From contig MFYT01000059.1 in assembly GCA_001789205.1 (NCBI GenBank), positions 1-44,439 on the forward strand: 44,439 nucleotides of DNA, written 5' to 3'. Position 1 is the stretch's first letter; each line of letters starts with the position of its first letter. The notes beneath the pieces are model-generated. The model worked only from the letters and a program-made list of their open reading frames with translations, was not told the DNA's origin and ran no database searches. Shown here one piece after another: positions 7,906 through 16,644 of this stretch. Both the position numbers and the translations under genes were made by a program. The DNA is from Candidatus Raymondbacteria bacterium RIFOXYA2_FULL_49_16. GTDB taxonomy: Bacteria > Fibrobacterota > OXYB2-FULL-49-7 > XYB2-FULL-49-35.

Positions 7906-10245
7906 TTATTTACAGCACCTGAACCCGCTGAAGAAGAATTTCTCCTCTTTTCCTTTGGTCATTTTTCCCGAGCAGTCGGCGAAATCTTTTTTGCTCCTGA
8001 AAAATCCGCCGTAGAGCGCCTGGCTGTTTCCGGCCGCCTGGGTCCATTCAGCCGCGTTGCCGCTCAAATCAAAGACGCCAAATCCCGATTCGCACAGTTC
8101 AAAGGAACCCGAAGCCGCGAGTTTTTTTCCGTTCGCCTCGGTGTTGCATTTTCCCGGGTCAAATTCATTGCCATAGGGATAGAGGAGCGCCTTTTTACCT
8201 TCGCAGGCAAAACGCCATTCCTGGACAGTGCAGAGCCGTTTACCAGTATTGCGGCATTTCTCCTGAGCGCTGGTCCAACTGACATCAATCGCAGGCGTTT
8301 CCTTTTTTGTGTTGGGCCATTCATACGTGTCCATGCAGTATTGGAGAAGCGCGCCTTTGTATGGGCCTTCAATAGGCCGCATGCCCTGGGGGCACATGAT
8401 CACTTTAAGTGAATCCATGGCTGTTGCGCCGTCAGAATCAATGGCCTTCACATAGACCATGGTATACGCCGCAAAGCGATGTTTCAATCTGAGTTCAGGT
8501 TTTTCAACCTCAATGGTGGTGTCCCAGATTCCATTGGCGTCAAAATCAAAGAAGAAGGCGCGAATGGTTCCGTCCGAGTCAGAAGCCGTGACTTCGAGGG
8601 TCACCTTGTCGTCCTCGTCAGCCATGATGTTCGGTCCTGCCTCAACCGTGGGCGGTTTGTTGATGCGTGGCACAGGCGCTGCTTCTGGTTTTGGCGCGGG
8701 CAATGGTTCGACCGGCGCAGGCGCAGGCTCGGGTTCCTTGGCCTTGGGTGCTGTATCGGGCGGCAACGGTGGCGGGGGAAGGACCACCGTCACTTTGGCT
8801 GAGGTGCGCGCAGTATGGCCATAGGCATCCTGAATTTCAACGATCACAGTGTAGGTGCCGGGTTTGCCATAGACGCGGGCCATACCCGGGTCGGGTCCGA
8901 ATCCGCCGTTTGCCGGATTGTCCCAGGCGCCATTGTTGTCAGTATCGAAGCGATAGAGCAGCCGGTCATTTTCCGGGTCTGTTGAACCCGAGGCGTTGAT
9001 CTCAAAGGAAGACCCCGTATCGCCCGATGCGGGCCGCACCACAAGGGTGGCTACGGGAGGATCGTTCACCACTATTTGTTCCGAAGCCACGTCAACCTGT
9101 CCTAGTTTGTCTTGCACCTCGAGCCGCACCGTATACGTTCCTGGCTGCTTGTAAGAGACCTTGGAAGTTTTTTCCGTGGAAAATTCAATGTCCCAGATAT
9201 CATCATTGTTGTAGTCCCATCGATAGCGGAGCGGACGGGTACCTCGACTTGCCGACGCGTCAAGAACAATGTTCTCTTGCGTCCTGGCCAGCGCCGGGGA
9301 ACAGGCAAAGGCCGCGAAAACGCCTCCCAACGGCTTGATGAAAAGGGTAAATTCCTGTACTGTCCTGTTACCAGCATTGTCCATGGCCGTAAGAGAGACC
9401 GCGAAAGCGCCGGTGTCCATGGGCATCCAGGCCACGGCGCCAGTACGCTTGTGTATGGTCATGCCTGAAGGCGCCTTATCAATAGCGTAGCGCACTGAAT
9501 CGCCGTCGGGGTCCCGGGCCGTGGCTGTGTAGGCGAATTTCCGGCCCACGGGCGCACTGGTGCGGGGTTTGGAGGTGAATACGGGCGCGTCGTTCAATTT
9601 CAGGTCTTTGAGCAGCCGGTTGATCCGTTCTTCGCCCACCCACACTTTCAGCGTTGCGATGTTTTCCCGCGTGAGTCTGCGGGCCGCGCCTGTCTGGTCC
9701 GCGGTGGCAAAGACTGAATAGCCCGGCTGGAGCGAGGCCGTTGTACCGCCTGCCGTGGCCAGGGAGACGTTTCCTGCAAGGCATTGGACCAGAAGTCCGT
9801 CAGGAGTCAGCTCAATTGAAAACGCGCCCGAATCGGAGGCGCAGGCGGCGAAGCGTGAATGCATGGTAAAGACGCGGCGCGTTTTTTCCCTGTTTTGCGC
9901 GAGCACGAAGATTCTGCCGCGCGCAAGCGCGACGCGTACAGGGACAAGGGTGTCCGATGGCTGGGAGGCGATGTTGAGGGCGCTGTTCTGGTCCGCGACA
10001 AGAGTATCGCGTACCAGGGCTATTTCAAGCGATCCGCCCGGTCCCACGGTTATAATCTCAGCGTTTTTGACCACCGTCCCTTTTACCAGGTTCCGGGCCG
10101 CCGCACCTTTTTTTACAAGCGAAGAGACCGGACCTTTTGCCAGTACCACCTTCTTGGTGTGGGGGCCAGGCCCCTCTTTGTGTGCGCATGTTGAAAAGAG
10201 AAAAGCGGTACCAACCAGCACGAGGGAGCGTAGGGAATGTTTCAT
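7906..10245 (-). CDS. Lipoprotein with FecR-like, Ig/PKD and SUMF1-like domains
   Basis: 779 residues. A signal sequence ends in FSTC (Cys20), a loose lipobox, so a lipoprotein is likely. Residues about 30-190 read like a FecR-type domain (VVKNAEIITVGPGGSLEIAL, RGRIFVLAQN). Then comes a cadherin/He_PIG-like repeat (DPDGDSVRYAID), two PKD-like domains (RYRWDYNNDDIWD, LYRFDTDNNGAWDN), a proline-rich linker, a further PKD-like repeat (DFDANGIWDT), and a C-terminal formylglycine-generating-enzyme/SUMF1-like domain (PAIDVSWTSAQEKC, FGVFDLSGNAAEWT, SGFRCCK) rich in cysteine. SUMF1-like folds in such lipoproteins are usually non-enzymatic. An in-frame TAA just upstream fixes the ATG; an AGGAGGTG sits too far away (25 nt) to serve it well. 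The protein is probably an envelope scaffold. Confidence 0.8.
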   Translation of the reverse strand: MKHSLRSLVLVGTAFLFSTCAHKEGPGPHTKKVVLAKGPVSSLVKKGAAARNLVKGTVVKNAEIITVGPGGSLEIALVRDTLVADQNSALNIASQPSDTLVPVRVALARGRIFVLAQNREKTRRVFTMHSRFAACASDSGAFSIELTPDGLLVQCLAGNVSLATAGGTTASLQPGYSVFATADQTGAARRLTRENIATLKVWVGEERINRLLKDLKLNDAPVFTSKPRTSAPVGRKFAYTATARDPDGDSVRYAIDKAPSGMTIHKRTGAVAWMPMDTGAFAVSLTAMDNAGNRTVQEFTLFIKPLGGVFAAFACSPALARTQENIVLDASASRGTRPLRYRWDYNNDDIWDIEFSTEKTSKVSYKQPGTYTVRLEVQDKLGQVDVASEQIVVNDPPVATLVVRPASGDTGSSFEINASGSTDPENDRLLYRFDTDNNGAWDNPANGGFGPDPGMARVYGKPGTYTVIVEIQDAYGHTARTSAKVTVVLPPPPLPPDTAPKAKEPEPAPAPVEPLPAPKPEAAPVPRINKPPTVEAGPNIMADEDDKVTLEVTASDSDGTIRAFFFDFDANGIWDTTIEVEKPELRLKHRFAAYTMVYVKAIDSDGATAMDSLKVIMCPQGMRPIEGPYKGALLQYCMDTYEWPNTKKETPAIDVSWTSAQEKCRNTGKRLCTVQEWRFACEGKKALLYPYGNEFDPGKCNTEANGKKLAASGSFELCESGFGVFDLSGNAAEWTQAAGNSQALYGGFFRSKKDFADCSGKMTKGKEEKFFFSGFRCCK

Positions 10246-10297
10246 AATAACTTAAATATGTATTTTATTCACCTCCTGAAAAAAGGTTGGCGTGAAA

Positions 10298-10316
10298 CAC
10301 CTGATGCTGCCAGGTG
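10298..10316. other. Small inverted repeat in divergent promoter region
   Basis: CACCTG-7 nt-CAGGTG, followed by an AT-rich stretch with TATAAT at 10327-10332. It lies between the leftward lipoprotein gene and rightward surE. It could be an operator or part of the surE promoter; the evidence is weak. Confidence 0.35.
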
Positions 10317-10427
10317 ATTTTATCATTATAATAAATTGATAATAAATAAAATACGGCAAACCGGCGCACACGCTTCCGCACGAGTAAAAGCTTTATTTTA
10401 TTGGCCTCAAAAATGTATTTTTGATAG

Positions 10428-11210
10428 GTGAATATTCTGCTGACAAACGACGATGGCATTCATGCAAAAGGTCTTCTGGCTCTTGCCGGCCATCTGTCAA
10501 AAAGCGACAATCTATTGGTTGTCGCACCCCTGCACGAAGCAAGCGGCGTTTCCCACTCCTTTACCATTTTCAATCCGCTCCAGGTCCGCGAGGCGCCCCT
10601 CAATGGTTTCGGGCGCGGATACACGGTAAACGGCAGCCCTTCTGATTGCGTCAAGATGGGAGTGCGGAAGCTTGCCGTGCATCCTCTTGACCTGATAGTA
10701 TCTGGCATCAATCATGGTGAAAACACCGGGATCAGCAGTTTTTATTCGGGCACGGTCGCGGGCGCGCGCGAGGGCGTCTTTTTCGGCGTCCGCAGCATCT
10801 CGGTTTCGCTCTCTTTATTTACGGACGAGCATATCGAACACGCGGCGGCATGGACAGCGCGTTTTGTCGCGGCCATCCGCGACAACCGGCTCGATTTTGA
10901 CCCGCGCCGGACATTTCTGAATATTAATTTTCCTTCGTGCAAACCGCAGGACATTCATGGGGTAAAAATAACCAGGCAGGGCATTACCCCGTTCAACGAC
11001 GATTACGAGGAGCGGACCAGCCCCGGCGGCCAGCGGTATTTCTGGCTTTTCGGCGACCGGCCGTCCCACGCTGGTCCTGATACCGATGAAAAGGCCATTG
11101 AGGAGCGCTGGATCACTGTCACGCCCCTGTCGGTCGACATGACCGATACCGAGGCCTTCGGCCGTTTGACCGGCCGCGAGCGCGAAATCAACGAACTCCT
11201 GAACACATAG
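10428..11210 (+). CDS. surE: 5'/3'-nucleotidase SurE
   Basis: 260 residues, starting with GTG at 10428. The N-terminus [10 protein letters not shown] carries the metal-binding Asp pair, ASGVSHSFT is the substrate/metal loop, and [11 protein letters not shown] and [11 protein letters not shown] are family hallmarks. It dephosphorylates nucleoside monophosphates in a divalent-metal-dependent way. No clear ribosome site is visible. It ends 10 bases before gyrA, so the two are probably cotranscribed. Confidence 0.93.
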   Translation: MNILLTNDDGIHAKGLLALAGHLSKSDNLLVVAPLHEASGVSHSFTIFNPLQVREAPLNGFGRGYTVNGSPSDCVKMGVRKLAVHPLDLIVSGINHGENTGISSFYSGTVAGAREGVFFGVRSISVSLSLFTDEHIEHAAAWTARFVAAIRDNRLDFDPRRTFLNINFPSCKPQDIHGVKITRQGITPFNDDYEERTSPGGQRYFWLFGDRPSHAGPDTDEKAIEERWITVTPLSVDMTDTEAFGRLTGREREINELLNT

Positions 11211-11220
11211 GGGAAGAGCC

Positions 11221-13866
11221 ATGGACACTGAATCACGCATCATTCCAACCTACATCGAAGACGAACTCAAGACATCGTATCTCGACTATGCTATGAGCGT
11301 CATCATAGCGCGGGCGCTCCCGGATGTGCGCGACGGCCTGAAACCCGTGCATCGCAGGGTGCTCTACGGCATGAACCAGTTGGGCCTGCACTACAACCGG
11401 GCCTACAAGAAATCAGCGCGCATCGTTGGCGAAGTCATGGGAAAATACCATCCGCACGGCGATTCCGCCATCTACGACACACTGGTGCGTATGGCCCAGG
11501 AGTGGTCGCTTCGGTACATGCTGGTCGACGGCCAGGGTAATTTCGGCTCGGTCGACGGCGATGCGCCAGCAGCCATGCGCTATACCGAGGCGCGGCTTGC
11601 CCGCATCTCCGAGGAAATGCTCCGCGACCTCGACAAAGGCACCTGCGACTTCAGGCCTAACTTCGACGAGACCGAAACCGAACCCGTGGTACTCCCTTCG
11701 GCCATCCCCAACCTCCTGGTCAACGGCTCAACCGGCATTGCCGTGGGCATGGCGACCAACATTCCTCCGCACAATATTGTGGAGATCGTGAACGCCTTTA
11801 TAGCACTGGTCGATAATCCCGATATCACCATAGACGAACTCATGCAGCATGTCAAAGGCCCCGATTTTCCTACAGCAGGACTCATTATTGGCCGGGCAGG
11901 TATTGCCGAGGCCTATCGCACGGGCAGGGGCAAACTTGTCATGCGCGCCAAGTCCAACATTGAGAAGAAGCAGAACGGCAGGGAGGCCATTATTGTCACC
12001 GAGATCCCCTACATGGTGAACAAGGCCAACCTGCTCGAAAAAATAGCTGAACTTATCAAGGACAAAAAAGTCGAAGGCATTTCCGACCTGCGCGACGAAA
12101 GCGACCGCAACGGCATGCGCATGGTTATTGAACTTAAAAAAGACGCCTACGCCGAGGTCATTCTCAATCAGCTTTTCAAATACACCCAGTTGCAATCAAG
12201 TTTCGGTATCATTACACTCGCCCTGGTCGACAACAAGCCGCGCGTGCTCAATCTTAAGGAGTGTCTGGTTGAATATTTGAAGCACCGGCATGAAGTGCTT
12301 ATCCGGCGTACCCGGTTCGACCTTGATCTATCCGAGAAACGCGCCCATATCCTCGAAGGCCTCAAAATCGCCCTCGACAACATCGACGCGGTCATTGAGA
12401 CCATCAAGAAATCCAAGGACGCGGAAACCGCGCGCATCAACCTCATGGAGCGCTTCGGTCTTTCCATTGAACAGGCCAGCGCCATTCTCGAAATGCGCCT
12501 GCAGCGGCTTACGGGCCTCGAACGTGAGAAGATTGAAAACGAATACCTCGAGCTCATCAAGTTTATCGAAGAGCTCCGGTTTATTCTTGAGAACGAGCCT
12601 AAGCGAATGGAAATTATCAAGCAGGAGGCGCGCGATGTGGCCGAACGCTACGGAGACGAACGCCGCACCGCCATTCTCGACGCCGAAGGCGAGTTTTCGA
12701 TTGAAGATATGATCGCCGAAGAAGACATGGTCATAACCATTTCGCACCAGGGATACATCAAGCGTCTGCCCATCAATACCTACCGGAAACAGGGAAGGGG
12801 CGGCAAGGGTATCACCGCCATGGAGACCAAGGAAGAGGACTTTGTCGAAAAGCTGTTTGTGGCTTCCACACACAGCTATATCCTCTTCTTCAGCAACAAA
12901 GGCAGGTGTTACTGGCTCAAGGTTCACGAAATACCCCAGGCGGGCCGGACAGCGCGCGGCAAGGCCATTATCAACATGGTCGAGCTCAAACCCGATGAAA
13001 AAATTCGTTCTCTGGTGCCGGTGCGCTCGTTCGAAGACCAATACGCGCAAAAGTCCTTTATTATGTTTGCCACGAAAATGGGTACCATCAACAAACAGCC
13101 GCTCCCATCGTTCTCCAACCCGAGACGAGACGGCATCAATGCCATCAAGGTCGACGACAACGACGAAATCGTTGATGTGGCGCTTACCGACGGCACAGCC
13201 AATGTTGTACTGGGATCAAAATACGGTCTTGCCGTGCATTTCAACGAATCAAACATTCGCGAGTTGGGCCGCAATACGCGCGGCGTGCGCGGTATCAATT
13301 TGGGCAAGGACGATGAAGTCATCTCCATGGTCGTGGTGCGGCGCGATACCACGCTGCTCACGGTCACGGAAAAGGGCTATGGCAAGCGTACGCCCATCGG
13401 CGACTACCGTGTCACCAACCGCGGGGGCAAGGGTATCATCAATCTGAAGATCACGGAAAAAAACGGACCAGTGGTCTCCATGTGCGCGGTCGATGATCAG
13501 AACGAACTCATGATCATTTCCCGCAACGGCATCATCATCCGGATATCAGCGGCCGATATTTCAAATATTGGCCGGGCAACCCAGGGCGTGCGGCTCATTA
13601 ATCTGGGCATAGACGACAAGGTCATCGATGTGTCAAGAATCATTCCCGAGACCATGGCCGACCAGGCGGTCGAGGAAGTTGTCAGCGGCCTTGCGGAAAA
13701 CGGAACACCATTGTCCGTTGAAAAGGCGAGCCCCTTTAATGGTGAAGAGCTTCCTGCGGACAATGGGGAAGAGGCTGCGGAAGAGGAGCAGGAAGCCGCT
13801 GAAAGCGAGGAGACTGGAGACAACGAGGGCGAAACAGCCGAAGAAGAGCCGGAAGACGAGGCATGA
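11221..13866 (+). CDS. gyrA: DNA gyrase subunit A
   Basis: 881 residues. The breakage-reunion domain holds the catalytic tyrosine in [10 protein letters not shown] (Tyr121). The quinolone-binding helix reads [11 protein letters not shown] with Ser82 and Asp86, the sensitive-type residues. A GyrA box is visible as QGRGGKG near residue 525, the mark of gyrase rather than topoisomerase IV, followed by the six-bladed C-terminal DNA-wrapping domain. The last 40 or so residues form a very acidic Glu/Ala tail. A GGGGAAGAG ribosome site precedes the ATG. gyrB is not in the window. A 72-bp palindromic repeat follows the stop codon by five bases. Confidence 0.96.
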   Translation: MDTESRIIPTYIEDELKTSYLDYAMSVIIARALPDVRDGLKPVHRRVLYGMNQLGLHYNRAYKKSARIVGEVMGKYHPHGDSAIYDTLVRMAQEWSLRYMLVDGQGNFGSVDGDAPAAMRYTEARLARISEEMLRDLDKGTCDFRPNFDETETEPVVLPSAIPNLLVNGSTGIAVGMATNIPPHNIVEIVNAFIALVDNPDITIDELMQHVKGPDFPTAGLIIGRAGIAEAYRTGRGKLVMRAKSNIEKKQNGREAIIVTEIPYMVNKANLLEKIAELIKDKKVEGISDLRDESDRNGMRMVIELKKDAYAEVILNQLFKYTQLQSSFGIITLALVDNKPRVLNLKECLVEYLKHRHEVLIRRTRFDLDLSEKRAHILEGLKIALDNIDAVIETIKKSKDAETARINLMERFGLSIEQASAILEMRLQRLTGLEREKIENEYLELIKFIEELRFILENEPKRMEIIKQEARDVAERYGDERRTAILDAEGEFSIEDMIAEEDMVITISHQGYIKRLPINTYRKQGRGGKGITAMETKEEDFVEKLFVASTHSYILFFSNKGRCYWLKVHEIPQAGRTARGKAIINMVELKPDEKIRSLVPVRSFEDQYAQKSFIMFATKMGTINKQPLPSFSNPRRDGINAIKVDDNDEIVDVALTDGTANVVLGSKYGLAVHFNESNIRELGRNTRGVRGINLGKDDEVISMVVVRRDTTLLTVTEKGYGKRTPIGDYRVTNRGGKGIINLKITEKNGPVVSMCAVDDQNELMIISRNGIIIRISAADISNIGRATQGVRLINLGIDDKVIDVSRIIPETMADQAVEEVVSGLAENGTPLSVEKASPFNGEELPADNGEEAAEEEQEAAESEETGDNEGETAEEEPEDEA

Positions 13867-13871
13867 TTTTA

Positions 13872-13943
13872 GGGAACCCCTACCCCCTAGCCCCCTTCCC
13901 CTTTTTAGTAAAAGGGGAAGGGGGTCGGGGGGTTAGGGTTCCC
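13872..13943. repeat. 72-bp C/G-rich palindromic repeat element
   Basis: The left half (GGGAACCCC..., runs of C's, TTCCCCTTTT) is almost fully complementary to the right half (AAAAGGGGAA..., GGGTTCCC), with a TAGT loop. Partial copies lie at 2986-3010 and 3089-3122, all directly after coding regions. It probably belongs to a dispersed REP-like family, and as RNA would make a very stable hairpin between gyrA and the next gene. Confidence 0.8.
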
Positions 13944-13961
13944 AAAGAACAGCATATCTCC

Positions 13962-15287
13962 ATGACACCTTCCAATATCCCGGATTTTTTTGACCCTCAG
14001 CAGGTCTTTTCGCTTCTGAAGGGCAAGACCGAATCAGCTGAGCTTGTTCAGTCTGAGTCAGCAAACAGGCCTGTTGTCTTCAAATCCAATGCGCTTAAAT
14101 CAGTGGAAACCAACTACTCGTTTGGCGCTGGCTTGCGGATAATCGCCTCAGGCCGTCTGGGATTTGCCGTATCCACTGACCCTGCAAAGGTCCAGTCTCT
14201 GGTCGACCGCGCCCTTGAGAGCGCCCGCTTTGGCGAAAAAGCGGCTTTTGACCTTCCCGGTTCCTGCACGCCCGCGGCCGCACCCGCGCTTATTGACACC
14301 GCGGTTTCGGCCCTTACGCTTGAAGACAAAGACAAGCTGGGAAAAGAGGCCATTGCAGCGCTGCTTGCCGGCGATTCCGGGGTGCATATTGATTGTGAAA
14401 TTGGCACAGCCTCGGGCCGCATGGTATTGGATAATTCGCGCGGCCTGCACCTTGAGGCCCAAACCACCATGTTCGATTTCTCCTATTCGATTCTTCATGT
14501 TGACGCAAACGGTCTGCTCTGGCTCTACGACGGCAATATGTCCCACAGGCTCGACATCCGTATGCCCGCACAAGTGGCGCGGACGCTCCTCCTGCTGAAA
14601 AAGGCCAAACAAGTGGTCGCGACAGGCGCTCCGGAAACAGTGATTTGCGAACCTTCGGTTGTAGGGACGCTTGCTTCGTCATTTCTCGCTGGCCTTAATG
14701 GTAAAACCGTGCTCAAAGGCGCTTCGCCCCTTGGCGGAAGATTGGGCCACAAGATAATCGACGACCGGATCTCCCTTGCCGAGGAGCCTTTTCTCGATTA
14801 CCGGCCAGGCAGCGCCGGGTTTGACGGTGAAGGACTGGCCAAACAGCGCAATGTGCTCATTGACAAGGGCGTTGCGACCATGTATTTTTACGACCTTCAG
14901 ACAGCGGGCTTGGTAAAAGCGCAGCCAACGGCCAATGGCAGCCGGGGTGCAACCTCGCTTCCTTCGCCAGGCTGCGGCAACCTTGTTATTCCTCCGGGAA
15001 CAAAAAACACGGAACAGATTATCCGGGAGACGAAAAATGGCCTGTGGGTGCATTCAGTGCTGGGCAGCGGCCAGAGCAACATGCTGGCGGGCGACTTTTC
15101 GCTCAATACGCACCTTGCTTACAGGATAGAAAACGGTGAGATAACAGGCAGGGTCAAGGACACCATGATGTCGGGCAATGTGTACGATGTGTTCAATAAA
15201 ATAGGCGAGATATCGTCCACTGTCGATGATTCAGGATCGAGTATTTTTCCCGCTATCAGCTTTCAGGGCATCACCGTAAACGGGTGA
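13962..15287 (+). CDS. PmbA/TldE-like metallopeptidase-family protein
   Basis: 441 residues from the ATG at 13962. The frame is open back to an ATG that overlaps the gyrA stop (13863), but those 33 codons would translate the palindromic repeat and are probably not protein. The C-terminus is the clearest family mark: VIPPGTKNTEQIIRETKNGL, then a GSGQSNMLAGDFSL segment, YRIENGEI and a SGNVYDVFNKIGEIS segment, the usual end of TldD/PmbA proteins. TldD/TldE act together as a protease that processes unfolded peptides. Here only the PmbA/TldE-like partner is present, which usually lacks the catalytic metal site; a TldD partner must be elsewhere. The ribosome site is weak. Confidence 0.85.
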   Translation: MTPSNIPDFFDPQQVFSLLKGKTESAELVQSESANRPVVFKSNALKSVETNYSFGAGLRIIASGRLGFAVSTDPAKVQSLVDRALESARFGEKAAFDLPGSCTPAAAPALIDTAVSALTLEDKDKLGKEAIAALLAGDSGVHIDCEIGTASGRMVLDNSRGLHLEAQTTMFDFSYSILHVDANGLLWLYDGNMSHRLDIRMPAQVARTLLLLKKAKQVVATGAPETVICEPSVVGTLASSFLAGLNGKTVLKGASPLGGRLGHKIIDDRISLAEEPFLDYRPGSAGFDGEGLAKQRNVLIDKGVATMYFYDLQTAGLVKAQPTANGSRGATSLPSPGCGNLVIPPGTKNTEQIIRETKNGLWVHSVLGSGQSNMLAGDFSLNTHLAYRIENGEITGRVKDTMMSGNVYDVFNKIGEISSTVDDSGSSIFPAISFQGITVNG

Positions 15288-15307
15288 TGCTGATAAAGGG
15301 GGAGTGT

Positions 15308-15577
15308 ATGTACGATCTTTTGTCCGCACGCTATGTTTCAGGGCGTAAAATAAAACTTACCTTTGAGAATGGTAAATCCGGCATTGTGGATCTTGCTGGA
15401 TATGCAAAAAAGGGAGGGGTCTTTTCCAAGTTCAAAGAAACGGCATATTTTAAAAGTTTTTCAATACACCCGGAATTGAAAGTACTCACCTGGCCCGGTG
15501 ATGTTGATATTGCCCCGGAGACGCTTTATCATAATGCGACAGGGGAGCCTTTCCCTGTGTGGATGGAATCTGCGTAA
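15308..15577 (+). CDS. DUF2442 family protein
   Basis: 89 residues from the ATG at 15308, which has AAAGGGGGAG just upstream; GTG/ATG codons at 15284-15289 overlap the previous stop and are less likely. The sequence fits the DUF2442 pattern: KLTFENGKSGIVDL near the N-terminus and a WPGDVDIAPETLY segment near the C-terminus. Members are often paired with DUF4160 proteins in putative toxin-antitoxin-like modules, but no DUF4160 partner is visible here. It may be cotranscribed with the PmbA-like gene. Confidence 0.8.
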   Translation: MYDLLSARYVSGRKIKLTFENGKSGIVDLAGYAKKGGVFSKFKETAYFKSFSIHPELKVLTWPGDVDIAPETLYHNATGEPFPVWMESA

Positions 15578-15687
15578 TGCCTGTAGAATCGAATATGGCT
15601 TATAAAAAGCTTTTTTCCGCTGCTTAAACGTGTGTTCAAAAGTAGAAAAATAACTATAAACAATTCCCTGTCATTGCTCTATAAACT

Positions 15688-15757
15688 GTATTCAAATGAA
15701 TACGGTTTTTTACTTGTGCTATTGACTTAAGACGGTCGATAAGGTACTTTTACTGGT
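15688..15757 (+). promoter_or_regulatory. Promoter with palindromic activator-type site
   Basis: Palindrome GTATTCA-AA-TGAATAC (15688-15703), then 18 bp, then -35 TTGACT (15722-15727), a 17-bp spacer and -10 TACTTT (15745-15750). The expected start is near 15757, which puts the palindrome centre at about -61.5, the classic position for a class I activator. The same palindrome with the same 18-bp distance to TTGACTT occurs on the other strand at 20021-20060. The binding protein is unknown. Confidence 0.72.
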
Positions 15758-15759
15758 AT

Positions 15760-16644
15760 ATGAAAACCATATACCACTATTCTGACTATCGTAAGTATCT
15801 GCGGGACTATTACGAAGACCAGAAAAAGACCATTCCCGCGTTTTCACACCGCATGCTGGCGCGCAGGGCCGGGTTCTCGGCGCCAAATTTCATCCTCCTG
15901 GTTATTCAAGGCAAGCGAAGACTCAACAGAGATACCTGCTATAAAATATCCAAGGCAATTGGCCACACCAAGCGCCAGTCGGACTATTTTGAAGCGCTTG
16001 TGTATTTTCAGGAGTCAAAAACGGGCAGGGAAAAAGAGAAGTATTTCCAGCGTATGAAGGAATTGCGGCCTGCTGGCGCAGCGCATACCCTTGCCGTGTC
16101 GCAATACGACTATTTCAGCACCTGGTACAACCCTATAGTCCGTGAACTCATTGCCGATATACCCACGAATATTGATTATGCAAGCCTGGCAAAGCTGGTG
16201 AAGCCAGCCATTACGCCGGGACAAGCCCGGAAATCCGTTGAATTACTGCTCCAGTTAGGACTTATTGTAGAGAAAAAAGGGTGTTTTGTACGGGCAAATC
16301 CGGTCATTACAACAGGGCCTGATGTTGATTCAATGTCAGTCCAGGCCTTCCATAGGGCCATGCTGGAGCATGCCATTGAATCCCTTGATTATCCTAAATA
16401 TATCCGGAATGTCACGGCATGTACTTTGCATCTTTCTCCGGATGGATATGCCAAGGTTGTCGAGGAAATCGCTGAATGCAGAAAGAAAATACTGAGTATT
16501 GCCGAGGATGACGCGGCATCAGACCGGGTGTTTCAGGCGAATTTCCAGGTTTTCCCGGTCAGCTGCAGGGTGGTCCGGTCAAAATCCAAGGCAAATCCAG
16601 GTAATTACGCTGAAGAAAACAACCACGAAAGAAGGAAAATATGA
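15760..16644 (+). CDS. TIGR02147 family protein
   Basis: 294 residues. The N-terminus (YSDYRKYLRDYYEDQKK, then AFSHRMLARRAGFSAPNF and VIQGKRRLNRDT) is the signature of the TIGR02147 family, strongly expanded in Fibrobacter. This part resembles a lambda-repressor-like helix-turn-helix; the C-terminal part is all-helical and family specific. A transcription-related role is inferred. The ATG lies only about 10 bases after the predicted -10 hexamer, so the mRNA may be leaderless. The stop overlaps the start of the next gene (ATGA), which implies translational coupling with the lipoprotein, as is common for this family. Confidence 0.87.
   Translation: MKTIYHYSDYRKYLRDYYEDQKKTIPAFSHRMLARRAGFSAPNFILLVIQGKRRLNRDTCYKISKAIGHTKRQSDYFEALVYFQESKTGREKEKYFQRMKELRPAGAAHTLAVSQYDYFSTWYNPIVRELIADIPTNIDYASLAKLVKPAITPGQARKSVELLLQLGLIVEKKGCFVRANPVITTGPDVDSMSVQAFHRAMLEHAIESLDYPKYIRNVTACTLHLSPDGYAKVVEEIAECRKKILSIAEDDAASDRVFQANFQVFPVSCRVVRSKSKANPGNYAEENNHERRKI

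Noticed and set aside
12328-13050. 240-codon minus-strand frame inside gyrA
   Set aside because: Shadow of a highly conserved gene; no ribosome site or recognisable domain.
13863-13961. Upstream ATG for the PmbA-like gene overlapping the gyrA stop (ATGA)
   Set aside because: The 33 extra codons translate the palindromic repeat, which is unlikely to be part of a conserved enzyme; the ATG at 13962 fits the family better, although the ATGA overlap keeps the alternative alive.
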